A stretch of DNA of 64,000 nt, taken from Cryobacterium sp. SO2. GTDB taxonomy: Bacteria; Actinomycetota; Actinomycetes; Actinomycetales; Microbacteriaceae. The notes under the pieces were generated by a model, which saw only the letters and a program-made list of their open reading frames with translations, was not told the DNA's origin and did not search any database. Position numbers and translations under genes: made by a program. Below are positions 1 to 7,511 of this stretch, piece by piece. The first letter of the stretch is position 1, and every line of letters begins with the position of its first letter. The stretch covers positions 1,984,001 to 2,048,000 of the forward strand of contig NZ_CP117849.1 in NCBI RefSeq assembly GCF_026151165.2. Reading direction: 5' to 3'.

Positions 1-479
1 AGACCGCCGGTCACGTGGATGCCGTGGAAACCGGTGGTGAGGTAGAAGGCCGAACCGTAGGCGTTGGACGACAGGGTCACACCTTCGGAGACGAGCGTCG
101 CGTACTCCATGACCTGACCGGAGACGAAGATGGCGCCCAGGGCGTAGGTAAGGAAGAACCACTCGACCATGCCCCACTGGCTCGGCTTCCAGCCGGTCGA
201 CCTGGCCTGCAGGCGCTCGGCCGCGAAGACGCCGAACTGGCACGTGATGGAAGAGGAGACCAGGATCAGCGTGTTCACCAATGCATAGGTGAAGTTGTGC
301 TTCTCGGTCTCGAACTGCCAGAGTTCGGGGGAGGTGGAGCGCAGGGTGAAGTAGATGGCAAAGAGGCCAGCGAAGAACATGACCTCACTGCCCAGCCAGA
401 CAATGGTGCCAACCGCCACGCTGTTGGGCCTGTTCACTACGGGGAGGGTCGCCCGAGGAGTAATTGAGGTCGTCGTCAC
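1..479 (-). CDS. ctaE: Cytochrome c oxidase subunit III, 3' end missing
   Basis: This is a subunit of the aa3-type cytochrome c oxidase in the cytoplasmic membrane and takes part in terminal electron transfer to oxygen. About 159 residues are visible; the C-terminal part lies beyond the left edge. The translation shows the family pattern: VNRPNSVAVGTIVWLGSEVMFF, then FAIYFTLRST, a second membrane helix, then WGMVEWFFLTYALGAIFVSGQ and the histidine-containing TTGFHGIHVT near the cut end. I chose the GTG at 477-479 because VTTTSITPRATLPVVNRPN resembles the N-termini of actinobacterial CtaE; an in-frame ATG at 516-518 would add 13 residues. It is divergent from trpD. A candidate iron-regulator box lies about 65 bases upstream. 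Confidence 0.93.
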   Translation of the reverse strand, partial: MTTTSITPRATLPVVNRPNSVAVGTIVWLGSEVMFFAGLFAIYFTLRSTSPELWQFETEKHNFTYALVNTLILVSSSITCQFGVFAAERLQARSTGWKPSQWGMVEWFFLTYALGAIFVSGQVMEYATLVSEGVTLSSNAYGSAFYLTTGFHGIHVTGG

Positions 480-543
480 TCTTCCATTATGGCCGATTAC
501 TGCACAGGTTTTTCTCATCCTGAAGTGCCATACGTCCCTAATC

Positions 544-562
544 CGAGGTTAGGCCACCCTAA
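544..562. promoter_or_regulatory. Candidate DtxR/IdeR-type iron box
   Basis: The 19 bases CGAGGTTAGGCCACCCTAA match the DtxR/IdeR consensus TTAGGTTAGSCTAACCTAA at 15 of 19 positions. The same bases also hold a perfect inverted repeat, GTTAGG-N4-CCTAAC (548-563), whose centre is offset from the DtxR alignment, so another dimeric regulator is possible. It sits 65 bases upstream of ctaE and 72 bases upstream of trpD. Iron control of a haem-copper oxidase would make sense, but this is inferred from sequence only. Confidence 0.4.
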
Positions 563-633
563 CTAGTGCCTGATGGGGGCGGAATTGCGGGGCGGAAGCG
601 TCGTGGCACGGTGGAGATGATTAAGATCAGATC

Positions 634-1686
634 ATGCTCGAAATCCAGTCCTGGCCCAATATTCTCGATGCCCTGCTCCGCGGGGACGACCTGAGCGTCG
701 CCGATGCCGCGTGGTGCATGGAGCGCATCGTGCTGGGTGAGGCATCGCAGGCCCAGATCGCCGGGTTCCTCGTGGCGTTGCGCGCAAAAGGGGAGACCGT
801 CGACGAAATCGTCGGCTTCCGCGACGCGATCCTCGACCACGCGGTGCCACTGAACGTGAACTCCATGGGGCTGGACATCGTGGGCACCGGGGGAGACCGG
901 TTCGGCACCGTCAACGTGTCCACCATGGCCTCGATCGTCTGCGCCGCTGCGGGCGTGCCGGTGATCAAGCACGGCAACAAAGCGGCCAGTTCCGCATCGG
1001 GATCGTCGGATGTTCTCGCCGCGCTGGGGATCGATCTCACCCTGTCCGCCGACGTGGTCGCGTCGGTTCTGGATTCGACCGGCATCACCTTCGCGTTCGC
1101 GGCTGCCTTCCACCCCGGATTCCGGCATGCCGCCACTGTGCGCGCCGAGCTCGGGATCCCCACGGTGTTCAACTTCCTCGGGCCGCTGGTGAATCCCGCC
1201 CGGCCGGAGGCCTCCGCCGTGGGAGTCGCCAACCTCGACAGGGTTCCGTTGTTCGTGGGCGTCTTCCAGACCCGGGGCGCATCCGCTCTGGTCTTCAGGG
1301 GGGACGACGGCCTGGACGAACTCACGACGACGGGACACAGCCACGTCTGGGAAGTGTCCAGGGGCCTCGTGACCGAGCACGACATCGACCCGCGGGACCT
1401 GGGCATCCCACGGGCCACCATCGATCAGCTTGTAGGCGGATCACCCGCCCACAACGCGGAGGTCGTGCACACGGTCCTGGCGGGGGAGACCGGCCCGGTG
1501 CGCGACATCGTGCTGTTGAACGCCGCGGCGGGCTTGGTCGCCTACGACCTCGCCCACGATCCGGCCCAGTCCCAGGTGAGCATCCTGGACAGGTTCAGAG
1601 CGAAGCTGGCCGTGGCGGCAGAGGCCATCGACTCCGGGGCCGGAGCGGCCAAGCTGGCGCAGTGGGTACACGCGAGCCACGCTTGA
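634..1686 (+). CDS. trpD: Anthranilate phosphoribosyltransferase
   Basis: This enzyme transfers the phosphoribosyl group from PRPP to anthranilate, the second step of tryptophan synthesis, in the cytoplasm. The protein has 350 residues, the usual length. The PRPP-binding motif GTGGD is at residues 84-88 and the conserved KHGNKAASS at 112-120. The small N-terminal helical domain (about 1-70) and the alpha/beta domain are both present. The ATG at 634 follows a purine-rich GGAG about 18 bases upstream, which is rather far, so a weak ribosome site or another initiation mode is possible. It stands alone, without other trp genes nearby, divergent from ctaE and convergent with glpK. Confidence 0.95.
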   Translation: MLEIQSWPNILDALLRGDDLSVADAAWCMERIVLGEASQAQIAGFLVALRAKGETVDEIVGFRDAILDHAVPLNVNSMGLDIVGTGGDRFGTVNVSTMASIVCAAAGVPVIKHGNKAASSASGSSDVLAALGIDLTLSADVVASVLDSTGITFAFAAAFHPGFRHAATVRAELGIPTVFNFLGPLVNPARPEASAVGVANLDRVPLFVGVFQTRGASALVFRGDDGLDELTTTGHSHVWEVSRGLVTEHDIDPRDLGIPRATIDQLVGGSPAHNAEVVHTVLAGETGPVRDIVLLNAAAGLVAYDLAHDPAQSQVSILDRFRAKLAVAAEAIDSGAGAAKLAQWVHASHA

Positions 1687-1712
1687 CCGCTCCCTCCTCG
1701 GTTCGCGCGGGG

Positions 1713-3227
1713 TTAGAGCACGTCCTCGTCGACCCAGCCGAAGGTCTTCGTGACGGCTTTCTTCCAGTTGCGTAGCTGACGGGCACTCTCTGCGTCGCTG
1801 AGCTGCGGCGTCCACCGGCTGTCTTCCTGCCAGTTGGAGCGCAGCTCGTCCAGAGTGCTCCAGAACCCGACGGCCAGTCCGGCCGCGTACGCAGCCCCCA
1901 ACGCCGTCGTCTCCGCGACGACCGGGCGGATCACCGGAACACCGATGATATCCGCCTGGAACTGCATCAGGAGGTTGTTCTTGATCATGCCGCCGTCCAC
2001 CTTGAGCTCGGTCAACGGCACCCCGGAGTCGGCGTTGACCGCATCGAGGACCTCGCGGGTCTGGAAAGCCGTGGCCTCCAGCGCCGCGCGGGCGATGTGG
2101 CCCCTGTTGACGAACCGGGTGAGGCCCACGAGCGCGCCGCGGGCATCCGAGCGCCAGTACGGCGCGAACAGGCCGCTGAACGCCGGCACGAAGTAGGCGC
2201 CGCCGTTGTCGTCGACTGTGGCAGCCAGCGTTTCGATCTCTTCGGACGAGGTGATCATGCCGAGGTTGTCCCGCAGCCACTGCACGAGAGCACCGGTGAC
2301 CGCGATGGATCCCTCCAGGGCGTAGTGCGGTTCGGCGTCGCCGAGCTTGTAGCCCAGTGTCGTGAGCAGCCCGTTCTTGGAGTGGATGATCTCGGTGCCG
2401 GTGTTGAAGATCAGGAAGTTACCGGTGCCGTAGGTGTTCTTGGCCTCGCCCTGGTCGAACGCGGCCTGGCCGAAGGTGGCGGCCTGCTGGTCGCCGAGGA
2501 TGCCGGCGATCGGCACCTCACGCAGCAGGCTGTGCTCGTTGACGGTGCCGTACACCTCGGAGGACGACCTGATCTCCGGCAACATCGACTTCGGAACCTT
2601 GAACACGGCCAAGATCTCGTCGTCCCAGGCCAGAGTCTCCAGGTCCATGAACAGGGTGCGGCTGGCGTTGGTGACGTCGGTGGCGTGCACGCCGCCCTCG
2701 AGACCGCCGGTGAGGTTCCAGAGCACCCAGGAGTCCGTGGTGCCGAACATCAGGTCGCCGGCGTCGGCCTTCTCCCTGGCACCCTCGACGTTCTCGAGGA
2801 TCCAGACGATCTTGGTGCCGGAGAAATAGGTGGCCAGCGGCAAGCCGACCTTCTGCTTGAACCGCTCAACGCCGCCGTCGGCGGCCAACCTGTCCACGAT
2901 CGGCTGGGTGCGGGTGTCCTGCCAGACGATGGCGTTGTACACGGGCTTGCCCGTGGTGCGGTCCCAGACCACGGCGGTCTCGCGCTGGTTGGTGATGCCG
3001 ACGGCCGCGATGTCGTGCCGGGTGAGATTGGCCTTGGAGAGTGCCTGGCCGATCACCTCACGGGTGTTGTCCCAGATCTCCATCGGGTCGTGCTCGACCC
3101 AACCGGCACGGGGGAAGATCTGCTCGTGCTCGAGCTGACCGGTGGAGACTATGGAGCCGGAGTGATCGAAAATGATGGCGCGGGAGCTGGTGGTGCCCTG
3201 GTCGATGGCGAGTACATACTGAGCCAT
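1713..3227 (-). CDS. glpK: Glycerol kinase
   Basis: This enzyme phosphorylates glycerol with ATP to sn-glycerol 3-phosphate. It is a 504-residue FGGY-family kinase of normal length. The N-terminal ATP/sugar motif DQGTTSSRA is at residues 9-17, and the C-terminal region carries DGGMIKNNLLMQFQAD, the usual adenosine-binding segment. The ATG at 3225-3227 is preceded by a strong AAGGAGG site. It lies directly downstream of glpF on the same strand, separated by 117 bases that contain a long intercistronic hairpin. Together they form the uptake-and-trap module for glycerol. Its end converges with trpD, leaving 26 bases between the stop codons. Confidence 0.97.
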   Translation of the reverse strand: MAQYVLAIDQGTTSSRAIIFDHSGSIVSTGQLEHEQIFPRAGWVEHDPMEIWDNTREVIGQALSKANLTRHDIAAVGITNQRETAVVWDRTTGKPVYNAIVWQDTRTQPIVDRLAADGGVERFKQKVGLPLATYFSGTKIVWILENVEGAREKADAGDLMFGTTDSWVLWNLTGGLEGGVHATDVTNASRTLFMDLETLAWDDEILAVFKVPKSMLPEIRSSSEVYGTVNEHSLLREVPIAGILGDQQAATFGQAAFDQGEAKNTYGTGNFLIFNTGTEIIHSKNGLLTTLGYKLGDAEPHYALEGSIAVTGALVQWLRDNLGMITSSEEIETLAATVDDNGGAYFVPAFSGLFAPYWRSDARGALVGLTRFVNRGHIARAALEATAFQTREVLDAVNADSGVPLTELKVDGGMIKNNLLMQFQADIIGVPVIRPVVAETTALGAAYAAGLAVGFWSTLDELRSNWQEDSRWTPQLSDAESARQLRNWKKAVTKTFGWVDEDVL

Positions 3228-3308
3228 GGTGTACCTCCTTGTACGTTACGAACTGGCTTGGACAGAACTATAAGACGGTGTCGGGGATTCCGCACTGATG
3301 CCGGGCAG

Positions 3309-3344
3309 GGCAGCAGGCCGGCCCGTCCGGACCGGCCTGCTGCC
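3309..3344. repeat. Intercistronic inverted repeat between glpF and glpK
   Basis: A perfect 13-bp stem (3309-3321 with 3332-3344) encloses a 10-base loop and begins one base after the glpF stop codon. No T-run follows it on the transcribed strand, so it looks less like a full intrinsic terminator than like a hairpin that attenuates or stabilises the glpF end of a glpFK transcript. A role in lowering glpK relative to glpF is inference. Confidence 0.6.
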
Positions 3345-4109
3345 TTACGCCACGATGGGGAGCCAGATCAGCGAGGCCCAGCCGGCGAGGACGCCGCCGA
3401 TGACCGGGCCGACCACGGGCACCCAGGAATACGCCCAGTCTGAGGAGCCCTTGCCCTTGATCGGCAGGATGAAGTGCGCGATCCGGGGGCTGAGGTCACG
3501 CGCCGGGTTGATGGCGTACCCGGTCGGGCCACCGAGGGAGACGCCGATCACCAGAACGAGCAGGGCGACGGGCAGTGCGCCGAGTGCGCCGAGCCCCCCG
3601 CTGATGCCCTGACGGCCGCCGCCGAAGGCGATGACCACGAACACCAGCACGAAGGTGCCGATGATCTCCGTGACCAGGTTCCAGCCGTAGGAGCGGATGG
3701 CGGGACCGGTGGAGAAGGTGCCGAGTTTGTTGGCCGGTTCCGGCTCCTCGTCATAGTGCTGCTTGTAAGCCAACCAGACCACGACGGCGCCCAGGAAGGC
3801 GCCGAGGAACTCACCGGCCAGGTAGACGAGGACGGACAGGAAATTCACCGGAACGCCCAGACCGAATTCGGTGGCGCCGGAGGCGACGAGGCCGAGGGTG
3901 ACGGCCGGGTTGAGGTGGGCGCCCGAGTTGTACGCGACGATGACACCGGCGTAGACCGCGAAGGCCCAGCCGAAGGTCACCATGAGGAACCCGCCGCCGA
4001 AACCCTTGTTCTTGGTCAGGGCCACGTTGGCCACGACACCACAACCGAGGAGGACCAGCATCCCTGTGCCCAGGACCTCCGACAAAAACACAAGTCCGAT
4101 ATTGTCCAC
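3345..4109 (-). CDS. glpF: Glycerol uptake facilitator (MIP/aquaporin family)
   Basis: This is a channel for passive entry of glycerol across the cytoplasmic membrane. The protein has 254 residues and a six-helix MIP fold with both half-helix motifs: AHLNPAVTLG near residue 65 and AINPARDLSPR near residue 200. The aspartate after the second NPA (NPARD) is typical of glycerol facilitators rather than water channels. Start is the GTG at 4107-4109, with AAAGG about six bases upstream. It is first in the minus-strand pair with glpK and divergent from dhaK, which suggests co-control of glycerol and dihydroxyacetone use. Confidence 0.95.
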   Translation of the reverse strand: MDNIGLVFLSEVLGTGMLVLLGCGVVANVALTKNKGFGGGFLMVTFGWAFAVYAGVIVAYNSGAHLNPAVTLGLVASGATEFGLGVPVNFLSVLVYLAGEFLGAFLGAVVVWLAYKQHYDEEPEPANKLGTFSTGPAIRSYGWNLVTEIIGTFVLVFVVIAFGGGRQGISGGLGALGALPVALLVLVIGVSLGGPTGYAINPARDLSPRIAHFILPIKGKGSSDWAYSWVPVVGPVIGGVLAGWASLIWLPIVA

Positions 4110-4234
4110 GATGACCTTTCTCGTAAGGAGCGAGATGCCGGCAGAACCGGAGCAATCCCTTCGCGGTGAGCGAATTTGCAGTCACAATAGCGCGGCAGCG
4201 CCCGGAGCGAAACAGAGTGGATTGAGGGGATCAC

Positions 4235-4269
4235 CTGCCACTTACCCGCAGCTGTGGCAGCGCGTAAGT
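4235..4269. promoter_or_regulatory. Overlapping inverted repeats between glpF and dhaK
   Basis: Two inverted repeats share this stretch. CTGCCAC (4235-4241) pairs with GTGGCAG (4254-4260) across 12 bases, and ACTTAC (4240-4245) pairs with GTAAGT (4264-4269) across 18 bases. The site is in the 235-base divergent region, 126 to 160 bases upstream of glpF and 76 to 110 bases upstream of dhaK, so one regulator could control both directions. No regulator gene for it is visible in the window. Confidence 0.4.
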
Positions 4270-4344
4270 TGTCAGGGAGCACGTAGGCGTGCCCGGCGCG
4301 GTCGGATCTGCGCCGCTCGGTCCCGACGAAACGAAGGAATGGCC

Positions 4345-5346
4345 ATGAAAAAGCTTGTCAACGACCCGAAGAACGTTGTCGATGAAGCCGTCGCCGGCTT
4401 CGGTGCGGCGCACGCGGACATCGTGCGTGTGTCCCTTGATCCCATCTTCATCGTGCGCTCGGACGCGCCCGTGTCCGGCAAGGTCGGCATCGTCAGCGGC
4501 GGAGGCAGCGGGCACGAACCCCTGCACGGCGGTTTCGTCGGGTTCGGCATGCTGGATGCGGCGGTGCCCGGTGCCGTGTTCACCTCACCGACCCCGGACC
4601 CGATCCTGGCCGCCACGAAGGCCGTCGACGGGGGAGCGGGCGTGCTCCACATCGTGAAGAACTACACGGGGGATGTCCTGAATTTCGAGACCGCCGCCGA
4701 CCTCGCCGAGGCCGACGAGATCGAGGTGCGCACGGTCATCGTCAACGACGACGTTGCCGTCAAGGACTCCCTCTACACGGCGGGCCGCCGCGGCGTGGCC
4801 GGCACCGTCCTGGTCGAGAAGATCGCCGGAGCGGCCGCGGAACGCGGCGACGACCTGACCGCCGTCGCGACAGTCGCCGAAAAGGTGATCGGCCAGGTGC
4901 GTTCGATGGGAGTCGCCCTGACCCCGTGCGTGGTGCCGCACGCTGGCGAACCGAGCTTCACGCTGGCCGACGACGAGATTGAGATCGGCATCGGCATCCA
5001 CGGCGAGCCGGGGCGCGAGCGGATCAAGCTGGAACCCGCAGACGCCATCGTCGACCGTCTTCTCGGCCCGATCCTCGACGACCTCCCGTACGCATCCGGC
5101 GACAAGGTGCTGCTCTTCGTCAACGGAATGGGCGGGACGCCCCAGGTTGAGCTGTACATTGTATTCCGACGGGCCGCCGAAGTTCTCGCCGGTCGAGGCA
5201 TCGAGGTGACACGCACGCTCGTCGGCAATTTCACAACATCACTGGAGATGCAGGGCATGTCGATCACGGTTCTCAAACTCGACGACGAGTTGACCGCCCT
5301 GTGGGATGCTCCGGTGCACACGGCCGCACTGCGGTGGGGAAAGTAG
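4345..5346 (+). CDS. dhaK: Dihydroxyacetone kinase subunit DhaK
   Basis: This is the substrate-binding subunit of the PTS-dependent dihydroxyacetone kinase. Dihydroxyacetone is held as a hemiaminal on a histidine while DhaL-ADP donates phosphate. The protein has 333 residues; GGGSGHEP is at 52-59 and the substrate histidine lies in IGIHGEPG at about residue 219. I took the ATG at 4345 because GAAGGA (4333-4338) is six bases upstream; the ATG at 4339 would abut that site. It is first of three genes, dhaK-dhaL-dhaM, with 10 bases to dhaL. It is divergent from glpF/glpK, consistent with a shared glycerol/dihydroxyacetone function. Confidence 0.95.
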   Translation: MKKLVNDPKNVVDEAVAGFGAAHADIVRVSLDPIFIVRSDAPVSGKVGIVSGGGSGHEPLHGGFVGFGMLDAAVPGAVFTSPTPDPILAATKAVDGGAGVLHIVKNYTGDVLNFETAADLAEADEIEVRTVIVNDDVAVKDSLYTAGRRGVAGTVLVEKIAGAAAERGDDLTAVATVAEKVIGQVRSMGVALTPCVVPHAGEPSFTLADDEIEIGIGIHGEPGRERIKLEPADAIVDRLLGPILDDLPYASGDKVLLFVNGMGGTPQVELYIVFRRAAEVLAGRGIEVTRTLVGNFTTSLEMQGMSITVLKLDDELTALWDAPVHTAALRWGK

Positions 5347-5356
5347 GGAAGACCGA

Positions 5357-6001
5357 ATGAGCGTAGACGTCGCATGGGCTGAAGCCTGGATCAGGAGCAG
5401 CGCGCAGGTTCTGTCCGAGCACCGCGCCGAACTCAACACGCTGGACCGGGAGATCGGTGACGGCGACCACGGCGAGAACATGGACAGGGGCTTCCAGGCG
5501 ATCCTGCCCAAGCTCGACGCCCTGTCCGGTGCGGCCACACCGGCCGAACTGCTCAAGACGCTCGCCGCCACGCTCATCTCCACCGTCGGCGGCGCCGCCG
5601 GCCCGCTCTACGGCACGGCCTACCTCAAGGCGGCCGCGGCGGTGAGCGGCGCCGCCGAACTGGACGGCCCCGCGATCGTCGCGCTGCTCACCGCCGGACG
5701 CGACGGTATCGTGCTGCGCGGCAAGGCCGAGTCCGGAGACAAGACCATGATCGACGCGTGGACCCCGGCGGTGGAAGCGGCCGCAGCGGCCCAGGCAGCA
5801 GGGGCGGGGCCAGACGCCATCCTCGCCGCCGCAGCCGATGCCGCTGAAGCCGGTGCGGTCGCCACCGAACCGCTGGTCGCCCGCAAAGGCCGCGCCAGCT
5901 ACCTGGGGGAGCGCGCCATCGGGCACCGGGACCCCGGCGCCCAGTCGACCGCGCTCATCCTGCGCTGCGGTGCCGACGCCGCCGCGCAGTCCAGACCATG
6001 A
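5357..6001 (+). CDS. dhaL: Dihydroxyacetone kinase ADP-binding subunit DhaL
   Basis: This subunit carries a tightly bound ADP that is rephosphorylated by DhaM and passes phosphate to dihydroxyacetone on DhaK. It has 214 residues, the usual length. The magnesium/nucleotide motif GDGDHG is at 34-39, followed by NM, and the C-terminal repeat contains GHRDPGAQST. ATG at 5357 was preferred over an upstream in-frame ATG inside dhaK because it gives the family N-terminus and follows AGGGAAG. The stop overlaps the dhaM start by four bases (ATGA), so the two are translationally coupled. Confidence 0.95.
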   Translation: MSVDVAWAEAWIRSSAQVLSEHRAELNTLDREIGDGDHGENMDRGFQAILPKLDALSGAATPAELLKTLAATLISTVGGAAGPLYGTAYLKAAAAVSGAAELDGPAIVALLTAGRDGIVLRGKAESGDKTMIDAWTPAVEAAAAAQAAGAGPDAILAAAADAAEAGAVATEPLVARKGRASYLGERAIGHRDPGAQSTALILRCGADAAAQSRP

Positions 6002-6717
6002 CTGAGCACGCGACGGCGGCCGCGCCTGGGCAGGAGCGGGTCGGTCTTGTCTTCGTGTCCCACAGCGCCATGATCGCGTCCGGCCTGGTGGAGCTCGCCC
6101 GGCAGATGGCGCCGACGACGACGCTTGTGGCAGCCGGCGGCAGGGATGACGGCGGTATCGGCACGAGCTTCGACCTGATCTCCGCCGGCATCACCGAGGC
6201 CGATTCCGGGGCGGGCGTTGTCATACTCTGCGACCTCGGCTCCGCGATCCTCTCGGCGGAGACCGCCGTCGACTTCATCGACGACGACGTGCGGAACCGT
6301 GTGCGCATTGCCGACGCCCCGCTCGTGGAGGGCGGGGTGGCGGCCGCGGTCGCCGCCGAGATCGGGGGAGACCTCGATGCCGTGCTCGCGGCCGCCCGCT
6401 CCGCCGCGGCCGCTGCACCCGTCGACGCGTCCGGTTCGGACGAGGTCGAGGACGTGGATGCCGGTGTCTCCCGCACGGTGATCCTGCGGAACCGGGATGG
6501 GCTGCACGCACGTCCCGCAGCGGACTTCGTGAAATTGGCCAGCACCTTCGACGCCCCGATCACGGTGAACGGGAAGGACGCGCACAGCCTCCTGGGCATC
6601 ATGTCCCTCGGGCTGACCCGCGGGATGTCGGTGGAGATCTCCGGACCGGACGAGCGTTCCCGCGCCGCTGTGGACGCACTGGCGGACCTGATCGAGACGG
6701 GCTTCGGCGAGGAGTGA
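5998..6717 (+). CDS. dhaM: PTS phosphocarrier subunit DhaM of dihydroxyacetone kinase (EIIA-HPr)
   Basis: This protein delivers phosphate from the PTS to DhaL. It has 239 residues in two domains. The N-terminal EIIA-mannose-like domain (about 12-140) has the phospho-histidine in VSHSAMI, His22. After an alanine/aspartate-rich linker, the C-terminal HPr domain has the active-site RDGLHARPAA with His170. The extra Enzyme-I-like domain of the E. coli protein is absent. The built-in HPr means it should accept phosphate directly from general Enzyme I, which is not encoded here. It overlaps dhaL by four bases and ends the operon. Confidence 0.93.
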   Translation: MTEHATAAAPGQERVGLVFVSHSAMIASGLVELARQMAPTTTLVAAGGRDDGGIGTSFDLISAGITEADSGAGVVILCDLGSAILSAETAVDFIDDDVRNRVRIADAPLVEGGVAAAVAAEIGGDLDAVLAAARSAAAAAPVDASGSDEVEDVDAGVSRTVILRNRDGLHARPAADFVKLASTFDAPITVNGKDAHSLLGIMSLGLTRGMSVEISGPDERSRAAVDALADLIETGFGEE

Positions 6718-6781
6718 GCCCCGTCGGCCCCTGCGGTAGGACGGCTAGATTTCAGGCGGCCGGCGGGCGTACGCTGGCCCC

Positions 6782-7117
6782 ATGGTTCAGAATGAGAAAT
6801 CCTCGGCCAAGGCGCACCGCCTGGGCCCCCGCCAGCTGTTCGACTGGGTGGAGGACCGGATCCGGCCCGCCTTCGACTCGCCGCCCGTGGGCACCTACGA
6901 CGCTGCCGAGACGACGGGTCTGACCGAGTGCCCGGTTTGCGGGCGCCCGATGACCGAGCACACCATCGAGCATTCGGCTCACGACACCGTGCTCAACTGT
7001 CCGGTTCCACATCCCGGCGCCTGGGACCGTGATGCATTCGAGCCGGTCAACGAGTTCGGCATGGTGCAGCGTCGTCGATCGAACGACGAGCGGCCCGGGG
7101 GACTCGATAACGGCTGA
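6782..7117 (+). CDS. Hypothetical protein with a CxxC knuckle
   Basis: I do not recognise a named family for this 111-residue protein. The N-terminal half is polar and includes HRLGPRQLFDWVEDRIRPAF. The middle has ECPVCGRPMTEHTIEHSAHDTVLNC, with two cysteines in CxxC plus histidines and a third cysteine that could bind one zinc. The C-terminus is polar and ends with arginines and acidic residues. A TACGCT hexamer lies eight bases before the ATG, with no ribosome site, so the message may be leaderless. Codon usage fits the surroundings. It is soluble, with no signal peptide or membrane segment. A zinc-ribbon role is a guess. Confidence 0.75.
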   Translation: MVQNEKSSAKAHRLGPRQLFDWVEDRIRPAFDSPPVGTYDAAETTGLTECPVCGRPMTEHTIEHSAHDTVLNCPVPHPGAWDRDAFEPVNEFGMVQRRRSNDERPGGLDNG

Positions 7118-7139
7118 GGACCGCTTCCCGCAATGTTTG

Positions 7140-7172
7140 TTGACATAATGTGCATTATCGGTCACATATGTG
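7140..7172. promoter_or_regulatory. AT-rich promoter-like island with two palindromes
   Basis: In a GC-rich intergenic stretch (7118-7511) there is a consensus -35 hexamer TTGACA (7140-7145). It is overlapped by ATAATG-TG-CATTAT (7145-7158) and followed by the perfect palindrome CACATATGTG (7163-7172). No good -10 hexamer at 16-18 bases is seen. It could be an operator for the downstream HdeD-like gene (start 7512) or the promoter of a small RNA. The rest of the interval has a short CCGGGGG/CCCCCGG hairpin (7469-7488) before that gene and no convincing reading frame. Confidence 0.4.
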
Positions 7173-7511
7173 GACGCGGAACGGTCGGACCTGCTGCCGG
7201 GTTTCCCGGTGATCTGCCGGCCGTTGGTGTGCCTGTCCTGCCACTCCGAGCGTGCTGTGACATCCGAACGCCGGTCGGCCGACGGTGCCACGGGCGCGGC
7301 ACGCACGGCCGGCTGGAGACGCCGGCTGGCTGTGGGACTGGGTGTGGGATTGGAGCCACGTCAGTCCGGTCAGCACCACTATTTAATACCGTCACGGAAG
7401 GAATGAATTGATCGCGCTGTGACGGGCCCGTAGCAGCCCGGTCGGCTTCGGAATAGGTTGGCGGCAGCCCGGGGGATCACTCCCCCGGCCAGATTCGTCC
7501 GAAGGAGCAGC

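Noticed and set aside
2097..3443. Plus-strand open frame of about 450 codons opposite glpK
   Set aside because: It is fully antisense to glycerol kinase, has low-complexity G/D/E/V-rich translation and no family motif.
7133..7411. Possible small genes on either strand in the interval after the 111-residue protein
   Set aside because: Frames on both strands overlap one another, lack ribosome sites and show compositions typical of random GC-rich DNA.
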